This document shows positions 42,844 to 52,092 of a stretch of 64,000 bases of DNA, in pieces (position 1 is the stretch's first letter; each line of letters begins with the position of its first letter). The DNA is from PALSA-270 sp963770245. Lineage in GTDB: Bacteria > Acidobacteriota > Terriglobia > Terriglobales > Acidobacteriaceae. The notes under the pieces are model-generated. The model was not told the origin of the DNA. It ran no database searches and was given only the letters and a program-made list of their open reading frames with translations. The stretch lies in the NCBI GenBank assembly GCA_963770245.1, contig CAVYOX010000016.1:186001-250000 (forward strand). The letters are read 5' to 3'. The position numbers and the translations under genes were made by a program.

Positions 42844-44094
42844 ATGCAAAAGTCGCGATGGTGCTGCGCCTTGGTGTTGTGCAGCACGTACGCCTTGTCG
42901 CAAAACCAGGCACCGTTGAACTGGCAGCAGGTGCGCGAGCGATTCGAGCAGCACAATCCGACCTTGCTGGCGGTTAAACTTAACATCGACGAATCCAAGG
43001 CGCAGGAGATCACAGCTTTTCTAAGACCCAACCCAAACTTGGGGTTCGCGGTCGATCAAATTAATCCCTTCGACGGTGGTCCAGCTCACAGCACGTTCGG
43101 GTCCCTGCTGGCGGTGGCCTCCGCCAGCTACCTGCTTGAGCGCCAGCATAAACGCGAATTGCGACGGGAGAGCGCGCAACAAGGGACCGATATCGCTCAA
43201 TCCAGCCAGAGCGATCTGGAAAGGAACCTCTTGTTCAGCCTGCGCGGCGCATTTGTGCAGACCTTGCAGGCACATGCGGTTCTCACCGTCGCAAAGGAAA
43301 ACCTGGCCTATTACGACCACGTGCTCGATATCAGTCGGGACCGTTTCGAAGCGGGCGACCTTGCGCGAATTGATCTCGACCGTCTGGAACTGCAGCGGAT
43401 ACAGTTCGAATCGGATTTGCAGACGGCCGAGGTCAACCTCCGAACCGCAAAAATCCAACTTCTGATGCTTCTGAATGATCGGACGCCGGTCGAGCAATTT
43501 GACGTAGCCGGGCCATTCGAATTCGGAGATCAACTCCTAGGGTTGGATGAATTCCGCAAAATCGCTCTCGATACTCGGCCTGACCTGAGGGCTGCGGCAC
43601 AGGCATTGGACAAGGCCAAGACCGACCACAAACTGGCCATGGCCAACGGGTCGACCGACCCGACCCTCGGTTTTGACGCAGGCCGCAACCCGCCCATCGA
43701 CCAATATATTGGCGTCAGTCTGAGCATTCCGCTGAGGATCTTTGACCGAAACCAGGGAGAGAAGCTCCGCACCCAGCTGGACATCGAGCGCAACCAGAGG
43801 CTGCTCGATGCCGCCCAGGCACAAGTATTCAGCGACGTCGATTCTGCCTACGCGATATTGAACAGCAACCTGATCCTGCTGCGGCCCTACAAAGCGAAGT
43901 ATTTGCAACAGGCGGTGCGGGTCCGCGACACGGTCACTTTCGCATATCAGAATGGCGGCGCATCTTTGCTCGACTTTTTGAGTGCGGAGAACGACTACCG
44001 TAGCGTTCAACTCAATTACGTCAACCTGGTTGGCTCTTATTTGATATCCGCGAGCCAGCTGAATCTCGCGGTTGGCCGGGAGGTGATCCCATGA
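42844..44094 (+). CDS. czcC: Outer-membrane efflux channel, CzcC/CusC/TolC type
   Basis: 416 residues with a short signal (about 1-19). Two internal repeats of the outer-membrane efflux protein domain are visible: one from NWQQVRERFEQHNPTLLAVK and a second from DEFRKIALDTRPDLRAAAQA. Long amphipathic helices (coiled coil) and the late QNGGASLLDFLSAENDYRSV motif are typical of the periplasmic tunnel. It forms the exit duct of a tripartite heavy-metal pump with the next two genes; its stop overlaps the adaptor start by 4 bases. Confidence 0.92.
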   Translation: MQKSRWCCALVLCSTYALSQNQAPLNWQQVRERFEQHNPTLLAVKLNIDESKAQEITAFLRPNPNLGFAVDQINPFDGGPAHSTFGSLLAVASASYLLERQHKRELRRESAQQGTDIAQSSQSDLERNLLFSLRGAFVQTLQAHAVLTVAKENLAYYDHVLDISRDRFEAGDLARIDLDRLELQRIQFESDLQTAEVNLRTAKIQLLMLLNDRTPVEQFDVAGPFEFGDQLLGLDEFRKIALDTRPDLRAAAQALDKAKTDHKLAMANGSTDPTLGFDAGRNPPIDQYIGVSLSIPLRIFDRNQGEKLRTQLDIERNQRLLDAAQAQVFSDVDSAYAILNSNLILLRPYKAKYLQQAVRVRDTVTFAYQNGGASLLDFLSAENDYRSVQLNYVNLVGSYLISASQLNLAVGREVIP

Positions 44095-45233
44095 AACCCA
44101 ATGTGCTTGGCTCGATCCTAGCAGCAATTCTCTGCCTGCCCTTGAGCCTGCTTCTGCTTGGTTGCGGCGAAACCAAAGCAGATCCGAAGGCCGAGGCTCC
44201 GCCCCCAGCCACGGTTGAGCCCGACCTCGATGCCAACAACTTCCGGGTGGACCACCCGGAACAGTTTCCTCTGGTCACCGCAATTGAGCATAGAGCGGCA
44301 CCCACTCTGAATGCGACCGGCGTAGTGCAGCCTGATATCGCGCGTGCGGTGCCCGTGATTTCGCTGGCCTCGGGACAAGTTGTAGAAATCAAGGCCCGGC
44401 TTGGCGACCTCGTCAAGAAAGGTCAGCTGCTGCTAAGAGTTCGCAGCAACGATGTGTCCGGGGCTTACCAGGTGTATCGGAAGGCCGTGAACGACGAGCG
44501 CCTGGCGCGCCAACAGTGGCAACGGGCACAGATTCTTTACGAGAAAGGCGCCATCGCAAAGAGCGCTCTGGAACAAGCCGAAGACGCCGAACAGGACGCC
44601 AAGGTCGACCTGGACACGGCAACCGAGCAGTTGCGCCTTCTCGGTGTGGACAAGGATCATCCTTCAGGAATCGTCGACATCCTCGCCCCCATCTCGGGCG
44701 TGATCACCGATCAACAAGTCACCAACGCGGCCGGCGTCCAAGGACTAGGTTCCCCTAATCCTTTCACCATCTCTGATCTCTCCTATGTCTGGATCATGTG
44801 CGACGTTTACGAAAATGATCTCGACGCCGTGCGCCTCGGCGAGTACGCGGACCTCCGCTTGAACGCCTATCCGGATAAGACTTTCAAAGGCCGCATCGAT
44901 AACATCCTGCCGGTTCTGGACCCAAACATCCGTACCGCGAAGGTTCGTCTGGAAGTCGCGAATCCAGGAATGATGCGCGTTGGGATGTTCGTTACGGCGA
45001 CTTTCTACGGGAAGCATGCGGAAACACGCGCGGCGGTTCCGGCGGCCGCCATTCTGCACTTGCATGACCGGAATTGGGTGTACACGCCGGTGACCGGCGG
45101 CCACTTTAAGCGGCTGGAGGTCGTCACCGGGGACATGCTGCCCGGCAACATGCAGGAGGTTATTTCCGGGGTCAAGCCCGGAGATCAAGTCGTGTCGAAC
45201 GCTCTCGTGCTGCAGAACACGGTGGAACAATAG
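44091..45233 (+). CDS. czcB: RND efflux periplasmic adaptor, CzcB/CusB type, lipoprotein
   Basis: 380 residues. The lipobox LLLLGC anchors it to the inner membrane. The order of domains is a lipoyl-like half-motif (GQVVEIKARLGDLVKKGQLL), a helical hairpin (about 125-185), the second lipoyl half (GIVDILAPISGVITDQQVTN), a beta barrel (SYVWIMCDVYENDLDAVRLG, YPDKTFKGRIDNILPVLDPN) and the membrane-proximal domain. It lacks the His-rich metal-binding N-terminal segment seen in some CzcB proteins. Couples the pump to the channel. Overlaps its neighbours by 4 bases and 0 bases. Confidence 0.93.
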   Translation: MKPNVLGSILAAILCLPLSLLLLGCGETKADPKAEAPPPATVEPDLDANNFRVDHPEQFPLVTAIEHRAAPTLNATGVVQPDIARAVPVISLASGQVVEIKARLGDLVKKGQLLLRVRSNDVSGAYQVYRKAVNDERLARQQWQRAQILYEKGAIAKSALEQAEDAEQDAKVDLDTATEQLRLLGVDKDHPSGIVDILAPISGVITDQQVTNAAGVQGLGSPNPFTISDLSYVWIMCDVYENDLDAVRLGEYADLRLNAYPDKTFKGRIDNILPVLDPNIRTAKVRLEVANPGMMRVGMFVTATFYGKHAETRAAVPAAAILHLHDRNWVYTPVTGGHFKRLEVVTGDMLPGNMQEVISGVKPGDQVVSNALVLQNTVEQ

Positions 45234-48200
45234 ATGATCCGCCGAGTCGTTGATTTTGCTCTCAACAATCGCCTCCTAGTATTGGGTTTAGCATTGTTGC
45301 TTTTTGCCGGTGGCATCGTTGCCTTCCATGACCTGCCCATCGAGGCCTATCCCGATGTAGCTGACAACTACGTGGAGATCATCACCCAATGGCCGGGGAT
45401 TTCGGCGGAACAAATCGAGCAGCAGATCACGATTCCACTCGAAATCGTCATGAACGGCATCCCGCACGTGGTGCATTTGCGCTCATTTTCTCTCTTTGGA
45501 CTCTCTGATCTGAAGCTCATCTTCGACGACCAGGAGGATAACTTCAAGAATCGCGAGAGAGTGCTCGAGCGATTGAGCCAAGTCACCCTGCCGACGAGCG
45601 TGGTCCCTCAGATGGGCACCGACTGGAGCCCCGTTGGTCAGATCTATTTCTTTACCCTGCATAGCACCAACCCGGCCTATGACCCGATGGAGCTCAAGTC
45701 CATTGAAGACTGGATAGTCGAAAAGAATTTCAAAGCCGTGCCCGATGTGGTCGACGTTTCCAGTTTTGGCGGCCCCACCCGCGAATACCAGGTTCGCGTG
45801 GACCCGAACAAACTCGTTGCCTACGGCCTCAGCCTGGCCGGAGTGGAGCAACAACTCACGAATAACAACGGCAACGCAGGTGGGAGCTTTATCCAGGAGG
45901 GTCTGCAGCAGATCAACGTGCGCTCGGTTGGCTTAGTCGACCGCGCCCAGGATATCGAACACACGGTCATCATGACCAAGAACGGCACGCCGCTCCGCGT
46001 GAAGGACATTGCCGTCGTTTCGCAGGGTCCAAAGATCCGACTTGGTCAGTTCGCTAGAGCGATTCACCGCGAGGACGGAAGGATCATCGATAACGGCGAT
46101 GTAGTGTCCGGTATCGTTCTGTTAAGGAAGGATGCAGCGGCAGATACGGCTCTCCAAGGCATTCACAAAAAAGTGGAGGAGTTGAATAGTCACATTTTGC
46201 CTCCCGGGGTGAAGGTTGTTCCCTTCATCGATCGCAGCGATCTCGTTCACTACACCTCTCATACCGTTCTTCACAACCTTACCGAAGGGATGATCCTGGT
46301 TTCGATCATTCTGTTTCTATTTCTCGGCAATGCCCGGGGGGCGCTTATCGTCGCAGCGACGATTCCGTTTTCGCTGCTGTTTGCCTCAATTTGTTTAGAC
46401 TTGAACCACATTCCCGCCAACCTTCTGTCTCTTGGGGCACTAGATTTTGGCATGGTTGTCGACGGCGCTGTGGTCATGGTCGAAAACATCGTGCGCCATT
46501 TGCAGGGGAAAAACGGCAACGGAAAAACGCCGGCACAGAAAATTAGCGATGCGTCACACGAAGTCCAACGCCCCGTGTTCTACGCGATCGCCATCATCAT
46601 TACCGCCTACCTGCCGATCTTCACTTTGCAGCGCGTAGAAGGCAGGCTCTTCCATCCGATGGCCTGGACGGTAGCCTTCGCGCTGCTCGGAGCACTGCTG
46701 TTTTCGATTCTGATAGCCCCCGTGCTCGCGAGCTTTGCTTTCGCGAAGGGAGCACAGGAATGGCATAACCCCGTCATGAACTTCCTGACGGAGCGGTATC
46801 GGGTTGCAGTTCGCTGGGCCATTCGCCACCGCATGCTTACAGTCGGTGTGTGCCTGGTCCTGGTGGCCCTCGGGAATTACCTCGCCTTCGGCGGGGCTAT
46901 CGGTTCGGAGTTTCTGCCCCACCTGGATGAAGGCGCGCTCTGGGTGCGGGGCACGCTCGCGCCTAGCACCGGGCCCGATGAGGGCATCCGAGTCGCGAAC
47001 CAAGCGCGACTCCTGCTGTGTTCTTTTCCCGAGGTCCCGCAGTGCACGAGCCAAGTGGGACGTCCCGATGACGGAACCGACACCACGGGTTTCTTTAATA
47101 CGGAATTCTTCGTTGACCTGAAGCCGAGAGAACAGTGGCGGCCTGTCTTTCACCAAGACAAAGACGCATTAATCGCCGCCATGAATCGCGAACTCAACAA
47201 GATTCCAGGGGTGGTCTGGGGTTTTTCTCAGCCCATTGAAGACAATATGGAAGAGGCTGTCAGTGGTGTTAAGGGTGAGCTCGCCACCAAGATTTATGGC
47301 AATGACCTGAAGGCGCTTGAAGAAAAGGCCGACCAAGTCGTGGGCGTCATGCGCGGAATTAGGGGAATCGAGGACCTGGGAGTCTTCCGTGTGCTCGGCC
47401 AACCCAACCTGAACGTCACCGTGGATCGCGACCAAGCGGCACGTCATCAGATCAACGTCGCGGATGTGCAGGACGCAATTCAGACCGCGGTCGGAGGAAA
47501 CGCGCTCACTCAGGTCCTCCAGGGGGAGGCTCGATACGATCTCGTGATGCGTTATCTGCCGCAATACCGGGACACGAAGCAAGCAATCGAGAACATTCGC
47601 CTACTATCGCCCGCCGGCGAACGGGTATCGTTGGCGCAGCTTTGCAGGATCGACGAGCGGGATGGTGCGTCCGAGATTTATCGCGAGGAAAATCAGCGCT
47701 ACGTGGCCATCAAGTACAGCGTGCGCGGGCGTGATCTCGGCAGCACGGTAGAAGAAGCGATGAAGAAGGTCAACGAACAGGTCAAATTGCCCCTGGGATA
47801 TCAGATCGACTGGGAGGGCGAATATGAGAGCCAGAAAAGAGCCAACGAACGCCTGCTCATTGTCCTGCCTCTTACTATTCTTATCATCTTCGTCATTCTT
47901 TATACGATGTTCAAGTCCTTCAAATGGGCGCTGTTGATTCTGGCCAATATTGCCATCGCACCCATTGGCGGTTTACTGGCGCTCTTGCTGACCGGCACCA
48001 ATTTTAGCGTTTCCTCTGGCGTGGGTTTTCTGGCGCTGTTCGGCGTGTCCGTGCAAACCGGAGTCATTATGTTGGAGTACATCAATCAGCTTCGCGTGCG
48101 ACGTTTCTCGATAGAGGACGCTGCTGTCGAAGGAGCTGTGCTAAGGTTACGACCCATCATGATGACCATGCTGGTGGCGACTTTGGGATTGCTGCCGGCG

Positions 48201-48386
48201 GCCCTCTCGCACGCCATTGGCTCGGACTCGCAACGCCCCTTCGCCATTGTCATCGTAGGCGGCCTCATCGCGGCACTTCTGATGAGCGTATTTCTGTTGC
48301 CGACGTTATATGTGTGGATCGCGGGCGAACAGGACGTACTTCCGCCGGCCGAGGAAGGGTTCGAAGTGGGCGAGCACGTGGACTAA
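45234..48386 (+). CDS. czcA: Heavy-metal RND efflux pump, CzcA/CusA type
   Basis: 1050 residues, usual length. Twelve membrane helices with two large periplasmic loops. The heavy-metal signature in helix 4 is present, LDFGMVVDGAVVMVENIVRH, containing the two acidic proton-relay residues. PIEAYPDVADNYVEIITQWP and the start MIRRVVDFALNNRLLVLGLA are typical of the family. It exports divalent (Co, Zn, Cd, Ni) or monovalent (Cu, Ag) cations, driven by the proton gradient; the DFGxxxDGAVVxxEN form fits the divalent-cation branch better than the Cu/Ag branch, but this is a weak call. Starts immediately after the adaptor stop. Confidence 0.94.
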   Translation: MIRRVVDFALNNRLLVLGLALLLFAGGIVAFHDLPIEAYPDVADNYVEIITQWPGISAEQIEQQITIPLEIVMNGIPHVVHLRSFSLFGLSDLKLIFDDQEDNFKNRERVLERLSQVTLPTSVVPQMGTDWSPVGQIYFFTLHSTNPAYDPMELKSIEDWIVEKNFKAVPDVVDVSSFGGPTREYQVRVDPNKLVAYGLSLAGVEQQLTNNNGNAGGSFIQEGLQQINVRSVGLVDRAQDIEHTVIMTKNGTPLRVKDIAVVSQGPKIRLGQFARAIHREDGRIIDNGDVVSGIVLLRKDAAADTALQGIHKKVEELNSHILPPGVKVVPFIDRSDLVHYTSHTVLHNLTEGMILVSIILFLFLGNARGALIVAATIPFSLLFASICLDLNHIPANLLSLGALDFGMVVDGAVVMVENIVRHLQGKNGNGKTPAQKISDASHEVQRPVFYAIAIIITAYLPIFTLQRVEGRLFHPMAWTVAFALLGALLFSILIAPVLASFAFAKGAQEWHNPVMNFLTERYRVAVRWAIRHRMLTVGVCLVLVALGNYLAFGGAIGSEFLPHLDEGALWVRGTLAPSTGPDEGIRVANQARLLLCSFPEVPQCTSQVGRPDDGTDTTGFFNTEFFVDLKPREQWRPVFHQDKDALIAAMNRELNKIPGVVWGFSQPIEDNMEEAVSGVKGELATKIYGNDLKALEEKADQVVGVMRGIRGIEDLGVFRVLGQPNLNVTVDRDQAARHQINVADVQDAIQTAVGGNALTQVLQGEARYDLVMRYLPQYRDTKQAIENIRLLSPAGERVSLAQLCRIDERDGASEIYREENQRYVAIKYSVRGRDLGSTVEEAMKKVNEQVKLPLGYQIDWEGEYESQKRANERLLIVLPLTILIIFVILYTMFKSFKWALLILANIAIAPIGGLLALLLTGTNFSVSSGVGFLALFGVSVQTGVIMLEYINQLRVRRFSIEDAAVEGAVLRLRPIMMTMLVATLGLLPAALSHAIGSDSQRPFAIVIVGGLIAALLMSVFLLPTLYVWIAGEQDVLPPAEEGFEVGEHVD

Positions 48387-48387
48387 T

Positions 48388-48407
48388 GGCAGGCGGTGTA
48401 ACCTGCC
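48388..48407. terminator. Shared hairpin between convergent genes
   Basis: GGCAGG (48388-48393) pairs with CCTGCC (48402-48407), 2 bases after the pump stop and 25 bases before the stop of the opposite gene. Likely a two-way terminator, though without long T-runs. Confidence 0.5.
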
Positions 48408-48431
48408 CCGCTGTTTGAGCGGACCACGGGC

Positions 48432-49637
48432 TCAATGCACGTATTCGATTTCCGGATATTCCGTTTGGCTTTCGAGTTTCGAAGCCGGGGCTGCTTGCAG
48501 GTATACGTCAAAGAAAGCGCTGATATAGTGGCTGGTCACGGCGGCTTGGCGGTGACCATCGAGGCCGAGAGTGCCTAAGGTGCGCAGCACGCGTATCACA
48601 AGCGGACTCTTCAACATCGCGCCGTCGCTGAACATATAGTGATTCGCGCCGCGGATCACGATTTCCACCCTGCCGTCACCTGGCAGTCGGTCGTAAATGG
48701 ATCGGATGTTCGCTTCGACGGGGCGGGTCTCGGCATCGGACTCGCTTCGGTGGTCGCTCAGGAGAAACATGAAGGGCTGAGTGACGCCTTCGCGAATCAC
48801 ACTGCCCAACGGAGCCCCATCCACGTCAATGCCGGCCTTGCACCGGGAATCGTCATGGCAGAATTGCAGGGCCGTAGCGCCACCGAGCGAATGGCCGAAG
48901 ACTCCGACCCGCTGCATATCGAGCCGTCCCCGGAACCTGCCTGAGGGGTCCGAGGTATTCAATCGTTCGAGCTGATCGAGGGCAAAACCCATGTCGGCGC
49001 TCCATGCCTGGACCAGTTTGTTGGCGAGTTGCTCCTTTTGTGGCCCACCGACAAGATCGGCATTGTTCTGCTGCGCCCTCGCGATCGTCCTTCCGTCGGG
49101 GAACACCACCACGAAGCTTCGATAGGGTGCATCGAAGCCCACAACCACATATCCATGGCTCGCGAGGTCTTCTGCGAGAGTTGTGTAGTCGGTCGTGAGG
49201 GCGGAAAGTCCCGCCCTCATCAGTATGACGGGATACGAGCGTTGATGAGGCGATATCTCAGCATCACGAATACTATGCGCGCGGACCCGCGACAAATCTC
49301 TCGCCAGGAACTCGGTGAGCAGCACGCCAGACTGGCGTTCCAGGGCCATCCGCCAGGGAGCCGGCAAGTAGTCTGCGATGGTCTGGGATGGGGTTCGGGT
49401 TGCCGCGGGATACCAGACCCAGGCAAGAATTTCCCGCTTGGTACCTGGCTGCGGCGCCATTGGCTCTGCCTGCGCGGCGTCGCTCCACACATACGTCGTC
49501 CGTCCGACCGTGAATGGGCCGGTTGGGGTGGGTAGCGTCGTCTCCCTGGTGTGGTCCAGCCACAGCAATCCCAGTAAGACTGCCGCTCCCACAACAGCGA
49601 ACAGGGCCACCCCAACCATAGTTTTGATTACGCGCAT
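48432..49637 (-). CDS. Alpha/beta hydrolase, PAF-acetylhydrolase-like
   Basis: 401 residues with an N-terminal membrane anchor (about 5-27). The PAF-acetylhydrolase isoform II pattern is visible: ILAWVWYPA, a loop of about 100 residues, YPVILMRAGLSALTTDYTTL, DLASHGYVVVGFDAPYRS, the nucleophile VGVFGHSLGGATALQFC and later GAPLGSVIREGVTQPFMFLL with RGANHYMFSD (His). It hydrolyses short-chain esters or lipids at the cell surface; substrate unknown. Convergent with the metal pump; no operon partner. Confidence 0.85.
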   Translation of the reverse strand: MRVIKTMVGVALFAVVGAAVLLGLLWLDHTRETTLPTPTGPFTVGRTTYVWSDAAQAEPMAPQPGTKREILAWVWYPAATRTPSQTIADYLPAPWRMALERQSGVLLTEFLARDLSRVRAHSIRDAEISPHQRSYPVILMRAGLSALTTDYTTLAEDLASHGYVVVGFDAPYRSFVVVFPDGRTIARAQQNNADLVGGPQKEQLANKLVQAWSADMGFALDQLERLNTSDPSGRFRGRLDMQRVGVFGHSLGGATALQFCHDDSRCKAGIDVDGAPLGSVIREGVTQPFMFLLSDHRSESDAETRPVEANIRSIYDRLPGDGRVEIVIRGANHYMFSDGAMLKSPLVIRVLRTLGTLGLDGHRQAAVTSHYISAFFDVYLQAAPASKLESQTEYPEIEYVH

Positions 49638-49835
49638 GATTTAGAAACCTTCATTCTGGCAGCTCACTGAGGCAGCTCACTCGAGAAAGAGGACGGCGGT
49701 GAAGGTGAGCGCTGCTCCAACTAGCATAGCGGGTACAAGAGCAGCTGATCTTGTAGCCTAGGGGCAGCTACTTGCTCGCTCAGAATGCCACTCGGAGCTC
49801 GACTCGGATCCGGTCTGTCCCATCCAACCGTGCGA
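49638..49835. other. Short spacer, no gene seen
   Basis: Contains the promoter for the leftward hydrolase and the 3' trailer of the PadR-linked pair. Nothing else recognised. Confidence 0.35.
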
Positions 49836-50519
49836 CTAGGGAGAAAGGGAGTGAGCCCTTTGTAGTCGCAAAATAACGTACGGGAGGATGGTCAGCGAGA
49901 GGATCAACAACGCACGAAACAGGCCGTGGGAAATATCCTGAACGGAAGGCCCAAGGGCTAAGTCCATGCTGATATGTCCGACTCGGCCAGGGACGGCTGG
50001 GCGAGTTGCGTGAACTCGGGAAAAGCCGCCGATCCATGCCACGAGGACCAACCCGACCGTGGGCCAAATGGCTGTCAATCTTTGACGGGCAGCGGTGAAT
50101 CCGATCCCCCAACCGATGAGAATCGGCGCGAGGTAATAGAGCCACCTACCGGCGCCAAAATAGAGAACCGCGAACCCATCGATTGGCACGAACGGCGTAC
50201 TCATTCCCGGCAGGAAGACTTTCCAACCAGACCACAAAATTAAACAAGCAACGAAGTAGGCCCCGATCAGAAGGAAGAGCGGGGCGAGACCGAACATAGC
50301 CCACGGCGCTCGGACGCACCAAGATCGGAACTGGCTCTGCTCCATTTGGAGTTCCGAAGTTGGGAAGAGGCGCTCACTGAGGGCCGACCAAACCACGTTT
50401 GCCGACGCGCGCAGGCCGCTAGCGCCGGTTTGAAGAAGCGCCTCAAACTCCGTGCCGTAGTGCTCTCTCCAGGGACGGGGATACAGGTATACCAGCAGGC
50501 GAGCGAGTTTGGGATTCAT
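49836..50519 (-). CDS. PadR-linked integral membrane protein
   Basis: 227 residues. The N-terminal KLARLLVYLYPRPWREHYGT and EFEALLQTGASG helix is the conserved cytoplasmic start of proteins that always accompany PadR regulators in this phylum. About five membrane helices follow, the last ending LPYVILRLQRAHS. The start codon ATG at 50519 shares one base with the stop of the PadR gene (TGATG), so the pair is translationally coupled. Function unknown; a role as a membrane partner under PadR control is inferred from the arrangement. Confidence 0.8.
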   Translation of the reverse strand: MNPKLARLLVYLYPRPWREHYGTEFEALLQTGASGLRASANVVWSALSERLFPTSELQMEQSQFRSWCVRAPWAMFGLAPLFLLIGAYFVACLILWSGWKVFLPGMSTPFVPIDGFAVLYFGAGRWLYYLAPILIGWGIGFTAARQRLTAIWPTVGLVLVAWIGGFSRVHATRPAVPGRVGHISMDLALGPSVQDISHGLFRALLILSLTILPYVILRLQRAHSLSP

Positions 50520-50857
50520 CAGGCTTCCAACCTCTCCAGTCCGGCTTTGGCGAACTGCCGTAAGGTGGTCAGTTTTGCGCGGAGAACGCGGACGCCGGCA
50601 GCGGTGATGCGATAGGGTCGGCGACGCTCCTCGGGAGGGAGTGGCTCGATCCAACCCTGCTGTTCCAGACGGGCAATCGCCCCATATAGCGTTCCCGGAC
50701 CGAGACGCGTGCCGCAAAGGCGCACAATGTCTTCGATCATCGCGTGTCCGTGCTTCGGGCCATTGGCGAGGCTGGCAAGGACAAGCATGGGCGGGTCGGA
50801 ATAGTGCCCCAGTCGCCCGACCTCTTCGGTTACTACTACGTTTTGCGTACTACGCAT
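50519..50857 (-). CDS. PadR-family transcriptional regulator
   Basis: 112 residues from ATG 50857 (a longer frame adds a non-conserved leader). The winged helix has the standard PadR pattern: PPMLVLASLANGPKHGHAMIEDI, RLGPGTLYGAIARLEQQGWI and PYRITAAGVRVL. The C-terminal helix for dimer formation is short (subfamily 1-like but clipped). PadR proteins repress neighbouring genes until a ligand binds. The intergenic region to the right contains a TACGTAATGCGTAGTACGCA-like inverted repeat (near 50839-50863) over its own start, a possible operator. Confidence 0.88.
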   Translation of the reverse strand: MRSTQNVVVTEEVGRLGHYSDPPMLVLASLANGPKHGHAMIEDIVRLCGTRLGPGTLYGAIARLEQQGWIEPLPPEERRRPYRITAAGVRVLRAKLTTLRQFAKAGLERLEA

Positions 50858-50863
50858 TACGTA
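50839..50863. promoter_or_regulatory. Candidate PadR operator
   Basis: Just around the PadR start, the sequence carries TACGTTTTGCGTA and TACGCATTACGTA in close succession, an ATnnnTACG-rich imperfect inverted repeat of the ATGT/ACAT-like class that PadR proteins bind. Position over the start codon suits autorepression. Confidence 0.4.
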
Positions 50864-51056
50864 GTTATCGCACAGTGGAACTCCCGCTGCAAGGAAATTA
50901 TTTCGCCCGCGGGGCACAGCTGAATCGGCAGATGGATGAACAAATTGTCATCTTCCGGAAAAGGCACGGTAATGTTCCGCCCATATCGTGTTCTAGTAAC
51001 CCTTTTCGCGAGACGAAACTTATTGTCGCGCCACGGTATTCGGTTTGTAACCAGCC

Positions 51057-51926
51057 ATGCGCGTTTTTTGCAAAAGAAGCTGCAGTCTTACAGTTTTGTT
51101 TTGCTGCGCGGGTTTACCGCCGGTTTTGGCAGCCGAATCGGATGTATTGCCCGACGCTCCCTCCGCGACCATTCACAGACAATGGTACGCGGCTCAGCGC
51201 CTGGATCCATCCGCCGATTCTTCGCAATCGGGCGGTTCGACGAGAGTCGGCGCGGACCCAAACCATGGCAAGTTTGTGGCTCGTTGGCTGAAACGCGGCC
51301 TTCATGATCAGTCCGACATATATACGAGCCCATTCCATCGTTCCGAGCTCAAGTGGACAATCGGTTTGCCTGCTCTGAGCTTAGGGTTGATCGCGATCGA
51401 CAAGCATGTGTCCGGGGCACTGCCAAGCGGTCATACAAGTGTGAGCAGCGATATTTCAAACGTCGGCCTGTTCGCAACCGCAGGGACCATAGGAGTGTTT
51501 CTCCTGGATGGTGTGGCCCGACACAATCCTCATGCCCGGGAGACCGGCGTGCTCGGAGCCGAATCTATGGCCAACAGCGGTCTTCTCTATATCGTGCTGC
51601 AGCTCATCACCGAGCGTCAGCGCCCGCTGCAAGGCGCAGGTACAGGAGATTTCTTTCAGACCAAGGGCTTAGATAATTCGTTTCCCTCCGGGCATGCGAT
51701 CGTCACCTGGGCAGCCGCCAGCACAATCGCGCACGAATATCCTAAGCCCTGGGTGGAGTGGCTCGCATATGGCACCGCCGCGAGTGTATCGGTCACACGT
51801 TTCACCAGCTTGCAGCACTTTCCGTCCGATGTTGCCGTGGGCGGCATTCTTGGTTATTTGATCGGACGCCACATCTTCCATGCCCACTGTGAAGCAGGTC
51901 TCAGCCGCGCATGTAGCGCACCGTAA
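51057..51926 (+). CDS. Secreted PAP2-family phosphatase
   Basis: 289 residues with a signal peptide (about 1-26, VLAAES). The three phosphatase motifs are present: TERQRPLQGAG (K/R-x6-RP form), NSFPSGHAIVTWAA (PSGH) and SVTRFTSLQHFPSDVAVGGI (SRx5HxxxD), so it can hydrolyse lipid phosphates or pyrophosphates. Hydrophobic helices lie at about 90-105, 125-150 and 235-255. Immediately after the signal comes VLPDAPSA, a motif also found in two other secreted proteins here. An SD-poor start, but earlier frames lack the signal. Confidence 0.85.
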   Translation: MRVFCKRSCSLTVLFCCAGLPPVLAAESDVLPDAPSATIHRQWYAAQRLDPSADSSQSGGSTRVGADPNHGKFVARWLKRGLHDQSDIYTSPFHRSELKWTIGLPALSLGLIAIDKHVSGALPSGHTSVSSDISNVGLFATAGTIGVFLLDGVARHNPHARETGVLGAESMANSGLLYIVLQLITERQRPLQGAGTGDFFQTKGLDNSFPSGHAIVTWAAASTIAHEYPKPWVEWLAYGTAASVSVTRFTSLQHFPSDVAVGGILGYLIGRHIFHAHCEAGLSRACSAP

Positions 51927-52092
51927 CCGAAAGACCCCGATGCACCTTCTGAGCTTCTGAGAAGGAAGGTGAGATCGGTAGTTGTCGTATCGCCGAGTTG
52001 GCTGGCTTGGTATAGAAGGGTCAGGAGAATGACTTTGCGCAATATTTTTCGCGAACGGCGTACTGCGGTCTCTCGTCGTTATCGTTTTTCTG

